64,000 bases of DNA from Pseudaquabacterium terrae (GCF_013266755.1 NZ_JABRWJ010000003.1:310001-374000), one strand, 5' to 3'. Positions 28,949 to 38,774 are shown, counted from the stretch's first letter. A program made the numbers and translations. The notes: generated by a model from the sequence alone, not told the origin.

Positions 28949-30114
28949 AGGTTTTGATCATCGGCGGCGGCGCGGTCGGCTCGGCCGTCGCGCTGTTCCT
29001 GAAGTTGCAAGGCGGTTCGAACGTCGACGTCACGGTGATCGAGCCCGACCCGGGGCTCGCGCAGGCTTCGTCGGCGCTGTCGGCGGGCTCGATCCGGCAG
29101 CAGTTCTCGAACGCGATCAACGTGCGCATGTCGCAATTCGGGCACGAGGTGATCGCCAATGCGCAGGCCTGGCTCGGCGTCGATGACGAGCCGGTCGAGC
29201 TCGGCTTCGTGCCCTCGGGCTACCTGTTCCTCGCCACCGGCGCGACGGCCGTGCTGGAGGCCAACCACGCGGTGCAGCGCGACCTCGGTGCGCCGGTGCG
29301 GCTGCTCGACCGCGCCGCGCTGCAGCAGCGCTTTCACTGGCTGAACAGCGACGACGTGCAGCTGGCGAGCCTGGGTGAAGCCGGCGAAGGCTGGTTCGAC
29401 GGTTATGCCTTCGCCCGCGCGCTGGCGCGCAAGGCGCGTTCACTCGGTGCGCGCTGGCACAAGGCACGTGTCGACGGGCTCGAGCGCGCCGGCGATCGGC
29501 TGGTCGCCGCGCGGCTGGCCGACGGCACGCGGCTCGAAGCCGATGCCTTTGTCAACGCCGCCGGGCCGTGGGCGCGCGGCGTGGCGCAGCTCGCCGGCAT
29601 CCACCTGCCGGTGCATGCACGCCGGCGCACGGTGTTTGCGTTCAGCTGCCCGACCGCGCTGCCGTGCACGCCGCTGGTCATCGATCCCAGCGGCTGCTGG
29701 TTCCGTTCCGAGGGCCATGGCTTCATCGGCGCCTGGACGCCGGGTGAATACGACGACGACCCCGACGACCTGCCGCTGGACCAGCCCGACGTCGCGCAGT
29801 TCGAAGACCGGCTCTGGCCTGCGCTCGCCCACCGCGTGCCGGCCTTCGAGGCGCTGCGCATGACGCGCGCCTGGGCCGGCTACTACGAGGTGCATCCGCT
29901 CGACCACAACGCGATCATCGGCCCGCATCCGGAGCTGACGAACCTGCTGTTCGCCAACGGCTTCTCCGGCCATGGCCTGCAGCATGCGCCGGCCGTCGGC
30001 CGCGGCATCGCCGAATGGCTGCTCGAAGGCGGCTGGCGCAGCCTGGACCTGTCGCCCTTCGCCTATGAGCGATTGGCCGAAGGTCACGCCTTCGCTGAAC
30101 TAGCAGTTATTTAG
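28945..30114 (+). CDS. FAD-dependent oxidoreductase, FOXRED1/DadA-like
   Basis: 389 residues. N-terminal dinucleotide fold [17 protein letters not shown] with the usual acidic end of beta-2 ([18 protein letters not shown]). The C-terminal part has [20 protein letters not shown], then [17 protein letters not shown], closely like FOXRED1 and sarcosine/glycine-oxidase-type enzymes. Its ATG overlaps the aconitase stop, so expression is coupled. The substrate is probably an amine or amino acid but cannot be named. FOXRED1 itself is a mitochondrial complex I assembly factor, so a non-catabolic role is also possible. Confidence 0.88.
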
Positions 30115-30175
30115 CATTCCGGGTCGGGGCAGCGGCCTAGGATTCCGCTTATCCCGACATGACCCGGAGTTCTCC

Positions 30176-31297
30176 ATGAAGAAGCACCTGCTCGCGCTGG
30201 CCGCGACCGCCCTGCTCGCCGCTTGCGGCGGCGGCGACGAAGCCTCGGAATCGACCACGCAGACGCCGGCCGCTGCCGTCGCCGGCCTGCGCACGCGGCT
30301 CGCCGCGGTGCGCGTACAGGCCATCTCGCTCGAGTCCACCGCCGAGCAGTTGCTCAACACCGGCGAAAGCGTCTATCCGACGTACTTCCCCGGCCACAAG
30401 ACCACGGGCACGTTCGCGCCGTTCCGCTTTCGTTACTACCCCGAAACCGGCGTCTACCTCGGCGTCGTCATCAGTTTGGGCATGGGCTACACGATGAACG
30501 GCGTCTACGTGATGGGCGGCCCGTTCGGTTCCAGCCCGGTCTATGTCGGCCTGGTGACCGACTTCATCACGCCGGTCGATCCGAACCCGAGTCCGGGCCC
30601 AAACAACGGCTGCGTCGACCTTGCGCTGAATGAGACGACCGGCACCCGTACGCTGGTCGACTACCGCTACACCGGCGCCCTGAACGGCACCGCGACTACC
30701 GACACCCTGGTGGTCGGCCCGAAGACCTTCGAGGGCAATTCGGCCATCGAGACGGTCGTCAAGACCACCGGCACGCTGGGCGGCAATGCGCAGAACACCG
30801 AAATCCACGAATTCCGGAATCGCACCGGCGATGCCCAGGTGACGCACTACGGCAGCCAGCAGTCGACATCGAACACAGTGGTGGGCGTCAGCACGACGAC
30901 GACCGACATCAAGACCATCGCGACGCCGCCCTGGACCACGTCGTACTACGGTCTGGCTGCGGGCGCCTCACAAACGACGACGGCGACCGATGTGACGACG
31001 ACGACGACGACGACGACCTTCACGATCCCGGGCGTGCCGCCCATGGTCAACACCAGCAGCGCAACCACGACGACGACGACCACGACCAAGTTCGTCGGCC
31101 GCGAGTCGGTGACCGTACCCGCCGGGACCTACAGCGCCTGCAAGTACGAGTCGACGATTGCGGGCGAGTCCGGATACACGGCGACCAGTTGGTACATCGA
31201 CGGCAAGGGCATCATGGTCAAGTTCGTGTTGAGCGGCACCGCAATGCCCTGGACGCAGGAAGCGCTGTCCGTCAAGTTGAACGGTCAGTCTCTTTGA
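30176..31297 (+). CDS. unknown lipoprotein with two octa-threonine tracts
   Basis: 373 residues. Signal peptide MKKHLLALAATALLAAC with a clear lipobox (Cys17), then a low-complexity linker. A middle segment (YPTYFPGHKTTGTFAPFRFR, then YYPETGVYLGVVISLG) recalls a small domain seen in many Burkholderiales surface proteins. The C-terminal half is Thr-rich with two exact runs of eight Thr. No catalytic motif is seen. The ATG lies about 60 bases after the oxidase gene, with GGAG upstream. The 3' end overlaps the convergent sensor kinase gene by 26 bases. Confidence 0.8.
   Translation: MKKHLLALAATALLAACGGGDEASESTTQTPAAAVAGLRTRLAAVRVQAISLESTAEQLLNTGESVYPTYFPGHKTTGTFAPFRFRYYPETGVYLGVVISLGMGYTMNGVYVMGGPFGSSPVYVGLVTDFITPVDPNPSPGPNNGCVDLALNETTGTRTLVDYRYTGALNGTATTDTLVVGPKTFEGNSAIETVVKTTGTLGGNAQNTEIHEFRNRTGDAQVTHYGSQQSTSNTVVGVSTTTTDIKTIATPPWTTSYYGLAAGASQTTTATDVTTTTTTTTFTIPGVPPMVNTSSATTTTTTTTKFVGRESVTVPAGTYSACKYESTIAGESGYTATSWYIDGKGIMVKFVLSGTAMPWTQEALSVKLNGQSL
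30994..31087 (+). repeat. ACG/ACC trinucleotide tracts coding for Thr8 twice
   Basis: Bases 30994-31017 are eight perfect GAC/ACG-phase repeats, and 31064-31087 are eight ACG or ACC codons. Both encode exactly eight threonines in the lipoprotein. The first tract is a perfect trinucleotide repeat and could change length in frame. Confidence 0.85.
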
Positions 31298-33725
31298 CGC
31301 TGAGCACCTGCTGCACCGCCGGCCCGAGCTCGTCGACGGTGTTCTCCTTGCGCACCAGGCCGCGCACGCCCAGTGCCGCGGCCTGCGCGCGCATCTCCTC
31401 GGTGATGTAGCCCGAGCTGATCAGCACCGGCAGCGCCGGCCGCACGCGCGCCAGTGCACGGGCGACGTCGATGCCCGACAGGTCCGGCATGTTGTAGTCG
31501 GCGATGACCAGGTCGAAGGCGAAGGGCGCGGCGCGCACCGCTTCGATCGCCTCGCGCCCGGTCTCGCAGCCGGTCACCAGGTAGCCCAGGCTGGTCAGCA
31601 GCCCCTCCTCGGTCAGCCGCATCACCTCGTCGTCGTCGATGCACAGGATGTGGCGCGGCCGGTCGGCCGTCGCAGCGGCTGACGCGGGCGCGCTCAGTGT
31701 CGGCTCCGCCGCCGCGTCCGCCGCATCCACCGCCGGAAAGTACAGGTGGAAGGTCGAGCCGCACTCGGGCGCGCTGTCGACGGCGATCGCGCCGCCATGC
31801 TCGGTGACGATGCCGTGCACCACCGCCAGCCCGAGCCCGGTGCCGACGCCGACCGGCTTGGTCGTGAAGAAGGGTTCGAAGATGCGCGCGCGGGTGGCTT
31901 CGTCCATGCCGCTGCCACTGTCACGCACCCACAGGTGGGCGTGCGCGCCGGGCGTGAGGCGGTGGCCCAGCCGCTGCACCGCGGCGGCGTCCAGGGTCAC
32001 CGCCTCCAGGCCGACCTCGACGCGGCCGGCCGCCTCCTGCAGCGCATGCCAGGCGTTCGAGCACAGGTTCATCAGCACCTGCTGGATCTGCGTCGCATCG
32101 GCGCGCACGTGCAGCGGCGCCTCGCCGGGCCGTATCGCAAGCCGGGCATCGAGCCGCACCGAGGCCGGCAGCGAGGCCCGCAGCAGCGCCAGCGATTCCT
32201 CGACCAGCGGCTGCAGCGGCTGCGCGCGCAGCGCCTGCGGCTGGCGCCGGCTGAAGGCGAGGATCTGCTGCACCAGGTTGCGCGCACGCTGCGCCGAGCG
32301 GTCGATCTGCGCCAGCCGCTCGTCGGCGCCGGGCGCGATGCCGGGCTGCTGCCGCAGCAGGCTCAGGTTGCCGAGGATCGCGCCGAGGATGTTGTTGAAA
32401 TCGTGCGCGATGCCGCCGGCCAGTGTGCCGAGCGACTCCATCTTCTGCGATTCACGCAAGGCCTCGTCGGCGCGCTTGCGCTCGATGACGATCGCCGCGA
32501 TCTGCGCCGCGCCGGCCACCAGCGCGAACTCGGCCGTGTCCGGCGCATGGCGGCGGCCGCGGTAGATGCCGAAGGTGCCGAGCAGCGCGCCGGCGCGGCC
32601 GAGGATCGGCTCGGACCACACCGAGACCAGGTCCGCGGCCGCGGCCAATGGACGATAGAGGGTCCAGTTCGGATCACTGGCGATCTCCTCGGTGATCTGG
32701 CGCCGGCCGCTGTAGCCGACGACCCCGCAGGTGCACACCTGCGGTCCGACCACCAGCCCGTCGGCGGCCTCGCGGAAGAAATCCGGCAGCGCCGGCGCGG
32801 CCAGCAGCCGCAGCCGGCCGTGATCCAGCGCCATGATGCAGACCCGCGCGCCGGCGAGCTCGCTCTCCACATGACGCGCCAGCGCCGCCATCACGTCGCC
32901 CAGCGGCGCACCACCGGCGACCATCGTCATCAGCTCGCTGCGCGCGAAGGCCTGCGCGGCGGCCAGCTTGCGCTCGGTGATGTCGGTGACCATCGCCAGC
33001 GCACCGCCGAAGGTGCCGTCGTCATTGAAGATCGGGCTGGTCGACAGCGTGGCCCAGACCGCATGGCCCTCCTTGTGGCGGAAGCGGAAGTCGTGCTGCT
33101 CCCCCAGCCCCGCGCGCCGGCGCTCGAAGTTGCGCTCGGCATCGATGCGCCCCTCGTCGTCCATGAAGTGAAACAGCGGGCGATTGAGCATCTCGGCCGG
33201 CGCATAGCCGAGCATGCGCGCCAGCGCCGGATTGACGAAGGTCGTGCGGGCCTCGGCATCGATCGACCAGATGCCCTCGCGCGCGGTCTCGACGATGCGG
33301 CGAAAGCGCCGCTCGCTGGCCAGCAGCTCGGCCTCGGCCCGCCGCAGCGGCGTCAGGTCCTTGACCATCACCAGCCGCGCCGGCTGGCCGTCGAAATCGA
33401 TCGCGTCGGACACCACCTCCACCTCGAAGACCTCGCCGTTGCGCCGGCGATGGCGCCAGACCGTCGGCTCCGGGCTCGGCACCGCCGCGGGCACGCTGGC
33501 GAGGTAGGCCTCCAGCCGCGCGCGGTCCTCGATCGGCCGGATGTCGAACAGCGTCATGCCGCGGAACTCGTCCTCGCTGTAGCCGTAGGCGCGCGCCGCG
33601 GCCTGGTTGGCCGCGAGGAAGCAGCGTGTGCGCCGGTCGACGATGAACATCGGCAGCGGGTTGCGCTCGAACAGCAGCCGGTACGCCGGCACCGGCGCGG
33701 AGGGGCTGTTCGGCGGCGCAGCCAT
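31272..33725 (-). CDS. hybrid sensor histidine kinase with PAS, GAF and receiver domains
   Basis: 817 residues, no transmembrane segment. Two PAS domains (AYRLLFERNPLPMFIVD; FRRIVETAREGIWSIDA) are followed by a GAF domain. The HisKA H-box is GIAHDFNNILGAILGN, and a HATPase_c has DSGSGMDEATRARIFEPFFT. The C-terminal receiver starts at about 691 with phospho-acceptor Asp743 in LVIADYNMPDLSG. Its phosphoryl target is not encoded nearby. ATG 33725 follows the riboflavin synthase stop by six bases, so the two are probably co-transcribed. Convergent overlap with the lipoprotein gene is 26 bases. Confidence 0.93.
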   Translation of the reverse strand: MAAPPNSPSAPVPAYRLLFERNPLPMFIVDRRTRCFLAANQAAARAYGYSEDEFRGMTLFDIRPIEDRARLEAYLASVPAAVPSPEPTVWRHRRRNGEVFEVEVVSDAIDFDGQPARLVMVKDLTPLRRAEAELLASERRFRRIVETAREGIWSIDAEARTTFVNPALARMLGYAPAEMLNRPLFHFMDDEGRIDAERNFERRRAGLGEQHDFRFRHKEGHAVWATLSTSPIFNDDGTFGGALAMVTDITERKLAAAQAFARSELMTMVAGGAPLGDVMAALARHVESELAGARVCIMALDHGRLRLLAAPALPDFFREAADGLVVGPQVCTCGVVGYSGRRQITEEIASDPNWTLYRPLAAAADLVSVWSEPILGRAGALLGTFGIYRGRRHAPDTAEFALVAGAAQIAAIVIERKRADEALRESQKMESLGTLAGGIAHDFNNILGAILGNLSLLRQQPGIAPGADERLAQIDRSAQRARNLVQQILAFSRRQPQALRAQPLQPLVEESLALLRASLPASVRLDARLAIRPGEAPLHVRADATQIQQVLMNLCSNAWHALQEAAGRVEVGLEAVTLDAAAVQRLGHRLTPGAHAHLWVRDSGSGMDEATRARIFEPFFTTKPVGVGTGLGLAVVHGIVTEHGGAIAVDSAPECGSTFHLYFPAVDAADAAAEPTLSAPASAAATADRPRHILCIDDDEVMRLTEEGLLTSLGYLVTGCETGREAIEAVRAAPFAFDLVIADYNMPDLSGIDVARALARVRPALPVLISSGYITEEMRAQAAALGVRGLVRKENTVDELGPAVQQVLSVKETDRST

Positions 33726-33731
33726 CGCGGA

Positions 33732-34439
33732 TCAGGAGCCGGGTTTGCCGCCCGGTGCGCCCAGCTCGGCGAGGCTGTGGCCGCGCTCGGCGAGCAGCGC
33801 CTCGAGCGCCGGCAGCAGCGCGCCCAGGCGTTCCTCGAGCGCATCGCGCACCGTGTCGACGACGACCTGCGTGCCGCGTTCGATCTCGATGTTCAGCGCA
33901 TCGCCTTCGCGCTTGGCGCCGAAGCTGGTCATGCGCAGCGTCTCGGGGATCAGCCAGACCTCGAACCAGCCTTCGCGCCGATGCGCCTCGGCCACCGTCA
34001 GGCTGGCGCCGTTGATCGCGATGTAGCCCTTGGCGAAGACGTAGCGCATGTGCGAGGCCGGCACGCCGATGCGCAGCACGTGGTTGTTCTCCGGCTGGCG
34101 GATCGCGAGCACGGTGCCCTGGCAATCGACATGGCCCGAGATCGGATGGCCGCCGATCTCGGCGCCATCCTTCGCCGCGCGCTCGACGTTCAGCGCGCTG
34201 CCGACGGACAGCGTGCCGAGCGTCGTCAGGCCGAGGCTTTGCTGCATCACGTCGAAGGTGGCGCGGTCGGGTGAGGGGCGCGTGGTGACCGTCAGGCAGA
34301 CGCCGTCGCAGGCCACGCTGGCGCCGATCTCGAGACCCCCGTCGAAACCCGCGGGAAAGGACAGCGTCAGACTGCGCAGCCCGGCGCGGTCGTCGATCGC
34401 GGCGACCGTGGCGACGCCCTGAACAATGCCTGTGAACAT
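33732..34439 (-). CDS. ribE: riboflavin synthase, alpha subunit
   Basis: Dismutates two 6,7-dimethyl-8-ribityllumazines to riboflavin. 235 residues from ATG 34439, giving the invariant MFTGIV start. Two lumazine-binding repeats are visible: SVACDGVCLTV with GGHPISGHVD, and YIAINGASLTV in the second half. Length is slightly above the usual 200-220 because of a C-terminal tail (ALEALLAERGHSLAELGAP). No FMN riboswitch can fit in the 55-base gap to the divergent crotonase gene. Other rib genes are not in the window. Confidence 0.96.
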   Translation of the reverse strand: MFTGIVQGVATVAAIDDRAGLRSLTLSFPAGFDGGLEIGASVACDGVCLTVTTRPSPDRATFDVMQQSLGLTTLGTLSVGSALNVERAAKDGAEIGGHPISGHVDCQGTVLAIRQPENNHVLRIGVPASHMRYVFAKGYIAINGASLTVAEAHRREGWFEVWLIPETLRMTSFGAKREGDALNIEIERGTQVVVDTVRDALEERLGALLPALEALLAERGHSLAELGAPGGKPGS

Positions 34440-34494
34440 GAGGAATTCGGAAGCTCGTGAGACAGTGCGCAGCTTAGCCGAGGAGACCGAAGCC

Positions 34495-35295
34495 ATGTCC
34501 GATGACGATCCCTCCCGCAGCGTGCACCTGGAGCGCGACGGCCCGGTGGCGACGATCACCCTGCACCGGCCCGGCTGCCGCAATGCGGTCGACGGCCCGA
34601 CCGCCGCGGCCTTGCGCGACGCCTTCGAATCCTTCGAGGCCGATGCCGCGCTGGCGGTGGCGGTCTTCACCGGCGGCGGCGGGCACTTCTGCGCCGGCGC
34701 CGACCTGACGTCGCTCGCGGACCCGGCGCGCGCCAACGTGCTGACGCCCGACGGCAGCGGCCCGGGCCCGATGGGGCCGAGCCGCATCGCCTTCAGCAAG
34801 CCGGTGATCGCCGCGGTCGAAGGCTACGCGGTCGCCGGCGGCCTGGAGCTGGCACTGATGTGCGATCTGCGCGTGGCCGCGAAGAGCGCCGTGTTCGGCG
34901 TCTTCTGCCGCCGCTTCGGCGTGCCGCTGATCGATGGCGGCACGGTGCGGTTGCCGCGGCTGGTCGGCATGGGCCGCGCGCTCGACCTGATCCTCACCGG
35001 CCGCCCGGTCGCTGCCGACGAGGCGCTGGCGATGGGCCTCGCGAACCGGGTCGTCGACGACGGCCAGGCGCTCGCCGAGGCGCAGGCGCTGGCGCGGCAG
35101 ATCGCCGGCTTTCCGCAGCAATGCCTGCGCGCCGATCGCGCCAGCGCCTTCGCGCAGTGGGACCTGCCGCTGACCGAAGCACTGCAGCGCGAGGGCGCCG
35201 GCGGCTATCCGGTGGTCTTCGCCGAGGCGCAGGCCGGCGCGGCGCGTTTTGCCGCCGGCGCCGGGCGGCACGGCCGTTTCGAGGGCGGCTCCTAA
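34495..35295 (+). CDS. crotonase / enoyl-CoA hydratase family protein
   Basis: 266 residues from ATG 34495 with AGGAG upstream. CoA-binding and oxyanion elements HFCAGADLTSL and GYAVAGGLELALMCDLRVA are present. The first catalytic Glu is kept (GGLELALM), but the second position is in FGVFCRRFGVPLIDG without Glu, a pattern common in crotonases of undefined activity. It is divergent from riboflavin synthase, and its TAA stop shares bases with the stop of the convergent exported protein. Confidence 0.88.
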   Translation: MSDDDPSRSVHLERDGPVATITLHRPGCRNAVDGPTAAALRDAFESFEADAALAVAVFTGGGGHFCAGADLTSLADPARANVLTPDGSGPGPMGPSRIAFSKPVIAAVEGYAVAGGLELALMCDLRVAAKSAVFGVFCRRFGVPLIDGGTVRLPRLVGMGRALDLILTGRPVAADEALAMGLANRVVDDGQALAEAQALARQIAGFPQQCLRADRASAFAQWDLPLTEALQREGAGGYPVVFAEAQAGAARFAAGAGRHGRFEGGS

Positions 35296-36845
35296 CGGAC
35301 GAAAACAGCGGCCTTGGTGCTGAAGGCCCAGCCCGCCAGGACCGAGCAGTCGCTGCCGGGCACCCACTCGACGCGCAGCGCGACCGGGTTGAGCAGCTTC
35401 AGCATCAGCGCGCCGGACGGCGCACTCAGAGGCATCTCGCCGGGACTGCGGCCACCGAGAAAACCTTCGAGGCAAAACGTGCCGCCGCCGCTGATGTCGG
35501 CGAAGCGGCGATTCACCGCCCCGCTGTCGCGCGGCGTGTAGGCCATCAGGCCGGCAGCCAGGCCGCTGACGGCGCCGCCGTGGGCGAGCAGCGGCTGCGC
35601 CGGGTCGACGTAGTCGCTGCCCAGCGCCAGCAGGCCCGCGCTGTCGCCGCCGCTGTCGATCCAGTAGCGCCCGGGCACGAACCAGTTGCCCTGGGCGGTG
35701 CCGGCGAGGTCCACCGCATGGCTGCCGCCGAGCGGTTCGGCGGTGCGGCGCAGCGCGCCGAGCACGCTGCCCGTCTTCGCGGCGAGCGCGGCCCGCACCG
35801 CGCTGTTGAAGTAGTCGAGCGGCGCCTGCCAGAACGGGTAGTAGGCGTCGTAGTGCTCCGGGTAGATGAAGCCGGCTGCCGGCCGTCGCGCATCGACCAG
35901 GCCGAAGTCGACGCCGGCGGTGTCCGGGCCGTGGCCGAAGACTTCGCCCTCGTCGAGCGCCAGGTCGAGGTCGTCGCGACGGCAGGTGGTCAGCTCGCCG
36001 GAGATCGCGCTGCAGCGCGGCGTGCCGGCGTCGAACGCCGCCTGCAGCCGCGTCGACACGGTCGCCAGGTGGCCGAAGTACAGCCGCACCTCGCGGCACG
36101 GGTGCATGAAGACCTGGTAGTTGCCGCCGCCCGATGCGATGCGCACCTGGATCATCTCGCGCACGCTGGCGCGCGCCGGCGCACGCACCGGCCGCGCCTG
36201 CGGCGTGGCGCCGAGCGGCGTCATCGAGAACGCGCCGTGCTTGGCCGGGAAGACATGAATCGGGTTCGACTGGAAGCCGAGCGGCCGCATGGCGATGAAG
36301 TCCACCGGGTCGATCGGCGCGGTGCCGAACAGCGGCGCGCCGGCATCGGCCGGACAGGCCGGCGCCGAGGCCGGTGCATTCAGCCCGAGCGTCGGCGCCG
36401 CGCGCAGCGTGCCGATCTCGCGGTAGCGGCCGGCGGCGAGCATCTCGGCCCAGGCGGCCGCAACCGTGCCGGTGGCGTGGCCGTAGCCGGCGAAGACACG
36501 CGTGCCGAGCAGGCCGCCGACGTCAGCCGCATCGACCAGCGCAACGCTGTGCGAGAAGGCGGCCGGCTGCGCGTGTTGCCAGGCCGGCGGCTCGGCCCCC
36601 AGCGGCAGCCAGCCGGCGGGCGACAGCACAACCCAGGCGCCGCCCGGCAGCAGCGCCGCAACGAACAGGCTGATCGGCCGACCGAGATCGGCCTGCGCGG
36701 GCAGCAGGTGAGCAGTCAGGGTGCGCGACGTGGTCGCGCCCTGCTGCTGCAGATCGAGGAACAGCGGCTCGCTCGCGCTGGCGGCCGCGGTCGCGCCCGC
36801 GCAGAGCCAGGCCATCACCCACGTCCACCCGATCCGCCGCGCCAT
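35292..36845 (-). CDS. exported protein of unknown function, possibly degenerate M23 fold
   Basis: 517 residues from ATG 36845, with a signal peptide (MARRIGWTWVMAWLCAGATA). The first ~150 residues (SISLFVAALLPGGAWVVLSP, then VFAGYGHATGTVAAAWAEML and a Tyr-Arg-Glu-Ile end) resemble a small extracellular domain found in many Burkholderiales surface proteins. A middle segment NYQVFMHPCREVRLYFGHLA looks like the second histidine region of lysostaphin-type (M23) peptidases, but I do not see the usual first metal-binding motif. A true peptidase is therefore doubtful. The C-terminus contains several Gly/Ala beta-rich stretches. Confidence 0.65.
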   Translation of the reverse strand: MARRIGWTWVMAWLCAGATAAASASEPLFLDLQQQGATTSRTLTAHLLPAQADLGRPISLFVAALLPGGAWVVLSPAGWLPLGAEPPAWQHAQPAAFSHSVALVDAADVGGLLGTRVFAGYGHATGTVAAAWAEMLAAGRYREIGTLRAAPTLGLNAPASAPACPADAGAPLFGTAPIDPVDFIAMRPLGFQSNPIHVFPAKHGAFSMTPLGATPQARPVRAPARASVREMIQVRIASGGGNYQVFMHPCREVRLYFGHLATVSTRLQAAFDAGTPRCSAISGELTTCRRDDLDLALDEGEVFGHGPDTAGVDFGLVDARRPAAGFIYPEHYDAYYPFWQAPLDYFNSAVRAALAAKTGSVLGALRRTAEPLGGSHAVDLAGTAQGNWFVPGRYWIDSGGDSAGLLALGSDYVDPAQPLLAHGGAVSGLAAGLMAYTPRDSGAVNRRFADISGGGTFCLEGFLGGRSPGEMPLSAPSGALMLKLLNPVALRVEWVPGSDCSVLAGWAFSTKAAVFVR

Positions 36846-36903
36846 CGCCGCACTCCCCGAGAGACCCGCGGCCAGTATCGACCGAGGCTGGCACCATCGG
36901 CGC

Positions 36904-38031
36904 ATGGAACCGTTCAAGAACGCGATCGACGCGACGCTGGTGCGCACGATCGGCGAGCACCTGCAGCGCGCCGATCGCCGCTTCGCGCGGCGCGATTTCG
37001 AGGCCACGGCGCTGGCCGGCCTCGACGCGCTGGAGCTGAAGGACCGTGTGCGCCAAGTCGCCGGCGCGCTCGTCGCGACACTGCCGGCGGACGTCGACCG
37101 CGCCTGCGGCCTGATGGAGCGCAGCCTGGGGCCGCCGGGCGTTGGCGACGACCTCGCGGCGCTGCGCAGCAGCGCCGCGGGCCTCGGCGGCTGGGCCGTC
37201 TGGCCACTGACTGAAGCCGTCAGCCGCCTGGCGATCGATGCGCCCGAGCGCGGCCTCACGGCACTGCATGCGATGACGCAGCGGGCGACGGCGGAGTTCG
37301 CGATCCGGCCCTTCATCCTGCGCCATCCGGCCGTCTGCTGGACGACGCTCGAACGCTGGCTGAACGACCCGAGCGCGCACGTGCGACGCCTGGTCAGCGA
37401 AGGCAGCCGGCCGCGGCTGCCGTGGGGGCTGCGCCTGCAGCCGCTGGTGCAGGACCCATCGCCGACGCTGCCCTTGCTCGAGGCGCTGCAGGACGATCCG
37501 AGCGGCTACGTGCGCCGCAGCGTCGCGAACCACCTGAACGACATCGCCAAGGACCATCCCGCGCTGCTGGCCGATTGGCTCGCGCGCCACCTGCCCGATG
37601 CATCGGCTGAACGCACCGCGCTGCTCAAGCATGCGAGCCGCGGGCTGATCAAGCATGGCGATGCGCAGGTGCTCAGCGCCTGGGGCCTGGGCCAGCGCTT
37701 CAGGGGCGAGCTGGCGCTGTCGCTGGCGCCGGCGCGCGCCCAGGTGGGCGGCGCGCTGCAGCTGACGCTCGAGCTGCGCTCACGCGCCGCGAAACCGCAG
37801 CGGCTGGCGATTGACTACGCGGTGCACCACGTCAAGGCCGATGGCCGCCTGAGCCCGAAGGTGTTCAAGGGCTGGGTCATCGACCTGGCGCCGCGCGAGC
37901 AGCGCCGGCTCGAACGCCGCCATTCGTTGAAGGCCGTGACGACGCGGCGTTATCACGCCGGCCGCCACGTGGTCGATCTGCGCATCAACGGCCAGGTGCT
38001 GGCCGAGGCCTTCTTCGATCTGAAACTCTAG
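36904..38031 (+). CDS. AlkC-like DNA alkylation repair protein with Ig-like C-terminus
   Basis: 375 residues from ATG 36904. The N-terminal ~260 residues are HEAT-like helices with PFILRHPAVCWTTLERWLND, HVRRLVSEGSRPRLPW and DPSGYVRRSVANHLNDIAKD, characteristic of the AlkC/AlkD superfamily. The last ~110 residues are beta-rich (ALSLAPARAQVGGALQLTLE, ending VVDLRINGQVLAEAFFDLKL), fitting the Ig-like domain known on one AlkC subtype. The family excises N3-alkyl purines without flipping the base. Its stop shares CTAG with the stop of the convergent GIN-domain gene. Confidence 0.88.
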   Translation: MEPFKNAIDATLVRTIGEHLQRADRRFARRDFEATALAGLDALELKDRVRQVAGALVATLPADVDRACGLMERSLGPPGVGDDLAALRSSAAGLGGWAVWPLTEAVSRLAIDAPERGLTALHAMTQRATAEFAIRPFILRHPAVCWTTLERWLNDPSAHVRRLVSEGSRPRLPWGLRLQPLVQDPSPTLPLLEALQDDPSGYVRRSVANHLNDIAKDHPALLADWLARHLPDASAERTALLKHASRGLIKHGDAQVLSAWGLGQRFRGELALSLAPARAQVGGALQLTLELRSRAAKPQRLAIDYAVHHVKADGRLSPKVFKGWVIDLAPREQRRLERRHSLKAVTTRRYHAGRHVVDLRINGQVLAEAFFDLKL

Positions 38032-38774
38032 GGCGGCGGCTCGGCGCCGAGTGCGGCGACCTTGCCGGCGCCGCCGCGCGACACATCGGTGCGCGGCTTG
38101 CCGTAGTAACGCAGCCCGCCGGCGCCGCCGACGCTGCCCTGCAGCGACTCGCGCACCCACAACACCGCCTGCGCGCTGCCGCCGACGCGCAGGTCGGCCT
38201 CGCGGGCCTGCAGGCGCCTGGCGCTCAGCGTCGCCGCGCCGCCGAGCGCGCCCTTCAGCACGCCGGCGCGGCCGCCCAGGTTCAGCACGCTGCTGCCGCC
38301 GGCATCGACGCCGACATGCTCGACCGCCAGCGCGGAAAACTTGACGACGCCCGCGCCGCCGACATCCAGCCGCAGCCGCTCGCCGAGCCAGGGCCCCGGC
38401 GCCACCAGGCCGGCCGCGCCGCCGACGGCGATCGATTCGAGCCGGCGCACGAAGACGACGATCGAGAGCTGGGTCGGCTTGATCGGGCCGCGCTCGGCGA
38501 TGTCGAGCGCGCCGTCGCGCTGCACCAGCTGGATCAGCGGCTGCAGGTTGTCGTCGGTCTCGACCTCGACCGCATCACGATCGGCCTGGCGCAGCTCGAC
38601 CTTCACGCTGCCGGACAAGCGCAGCGTGTGGAAGGGCTCGATCACGCGCAGCTCGCGCGTCAGCGTGCCCGAGCCGCGCGCCGTCTTGCCGGTCCAGTTC
38701 CAGTCGGCGGCATGCGCCAGCGCCGGTGCGAGCGCAGCGGCGGTGGCGAGCAGCAGTGCGCGGCGCGGCGTCAC
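38028..38774 (-). CDS. GIN-domain (DUF2807) exported protein
   Basis: 248 residues if started at GTG 38774, which overlaps the upstream pmbA stop (GTGA). Starting there gives a clean signal peptide (TPRRALLLATAAALAPALAHA-type); an upstream GTG at 38816 adds 14 residues ahead of it. The rest is a repetitive beta-helix-like GIN/DUF2807 domain with SGSVKVELRQADRDAVEVET and recurrent GGAAG/VGGAG turns. Function is unknown. Coupling to pmbA/tldD in one operon is unusual and worth noting. Confidence 0.85.
   Translation of the reverse strand: MTPRRALLLATAAALAPALAHAADWNWTGKTARGSGTLTRELRVIEPFHTLRLSGSVKVELRQADRDAVEVETDDNLQPLIQLVQRDGALDIAERGPIKPTQLSIVVFVRRLESIAVGGAAGLVAPGPWLGERLRLDVGGAGVVKFSALAVEHVGVDAGGSSVLNLGGRAGVLKGALGGAATLSARRLQAREADLRVGGSAQAVLWVRESLQGSVGGAGGLRYYGKPRTDVSRGGAGKVAALGAEPPP

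Noticed and set aside
34440..34494. FMN riboswitch upstream of riboflavin synthase
   Set aside because: The 55-base gap is too short and has no recognisable element; the divergent gene starts at 34495.
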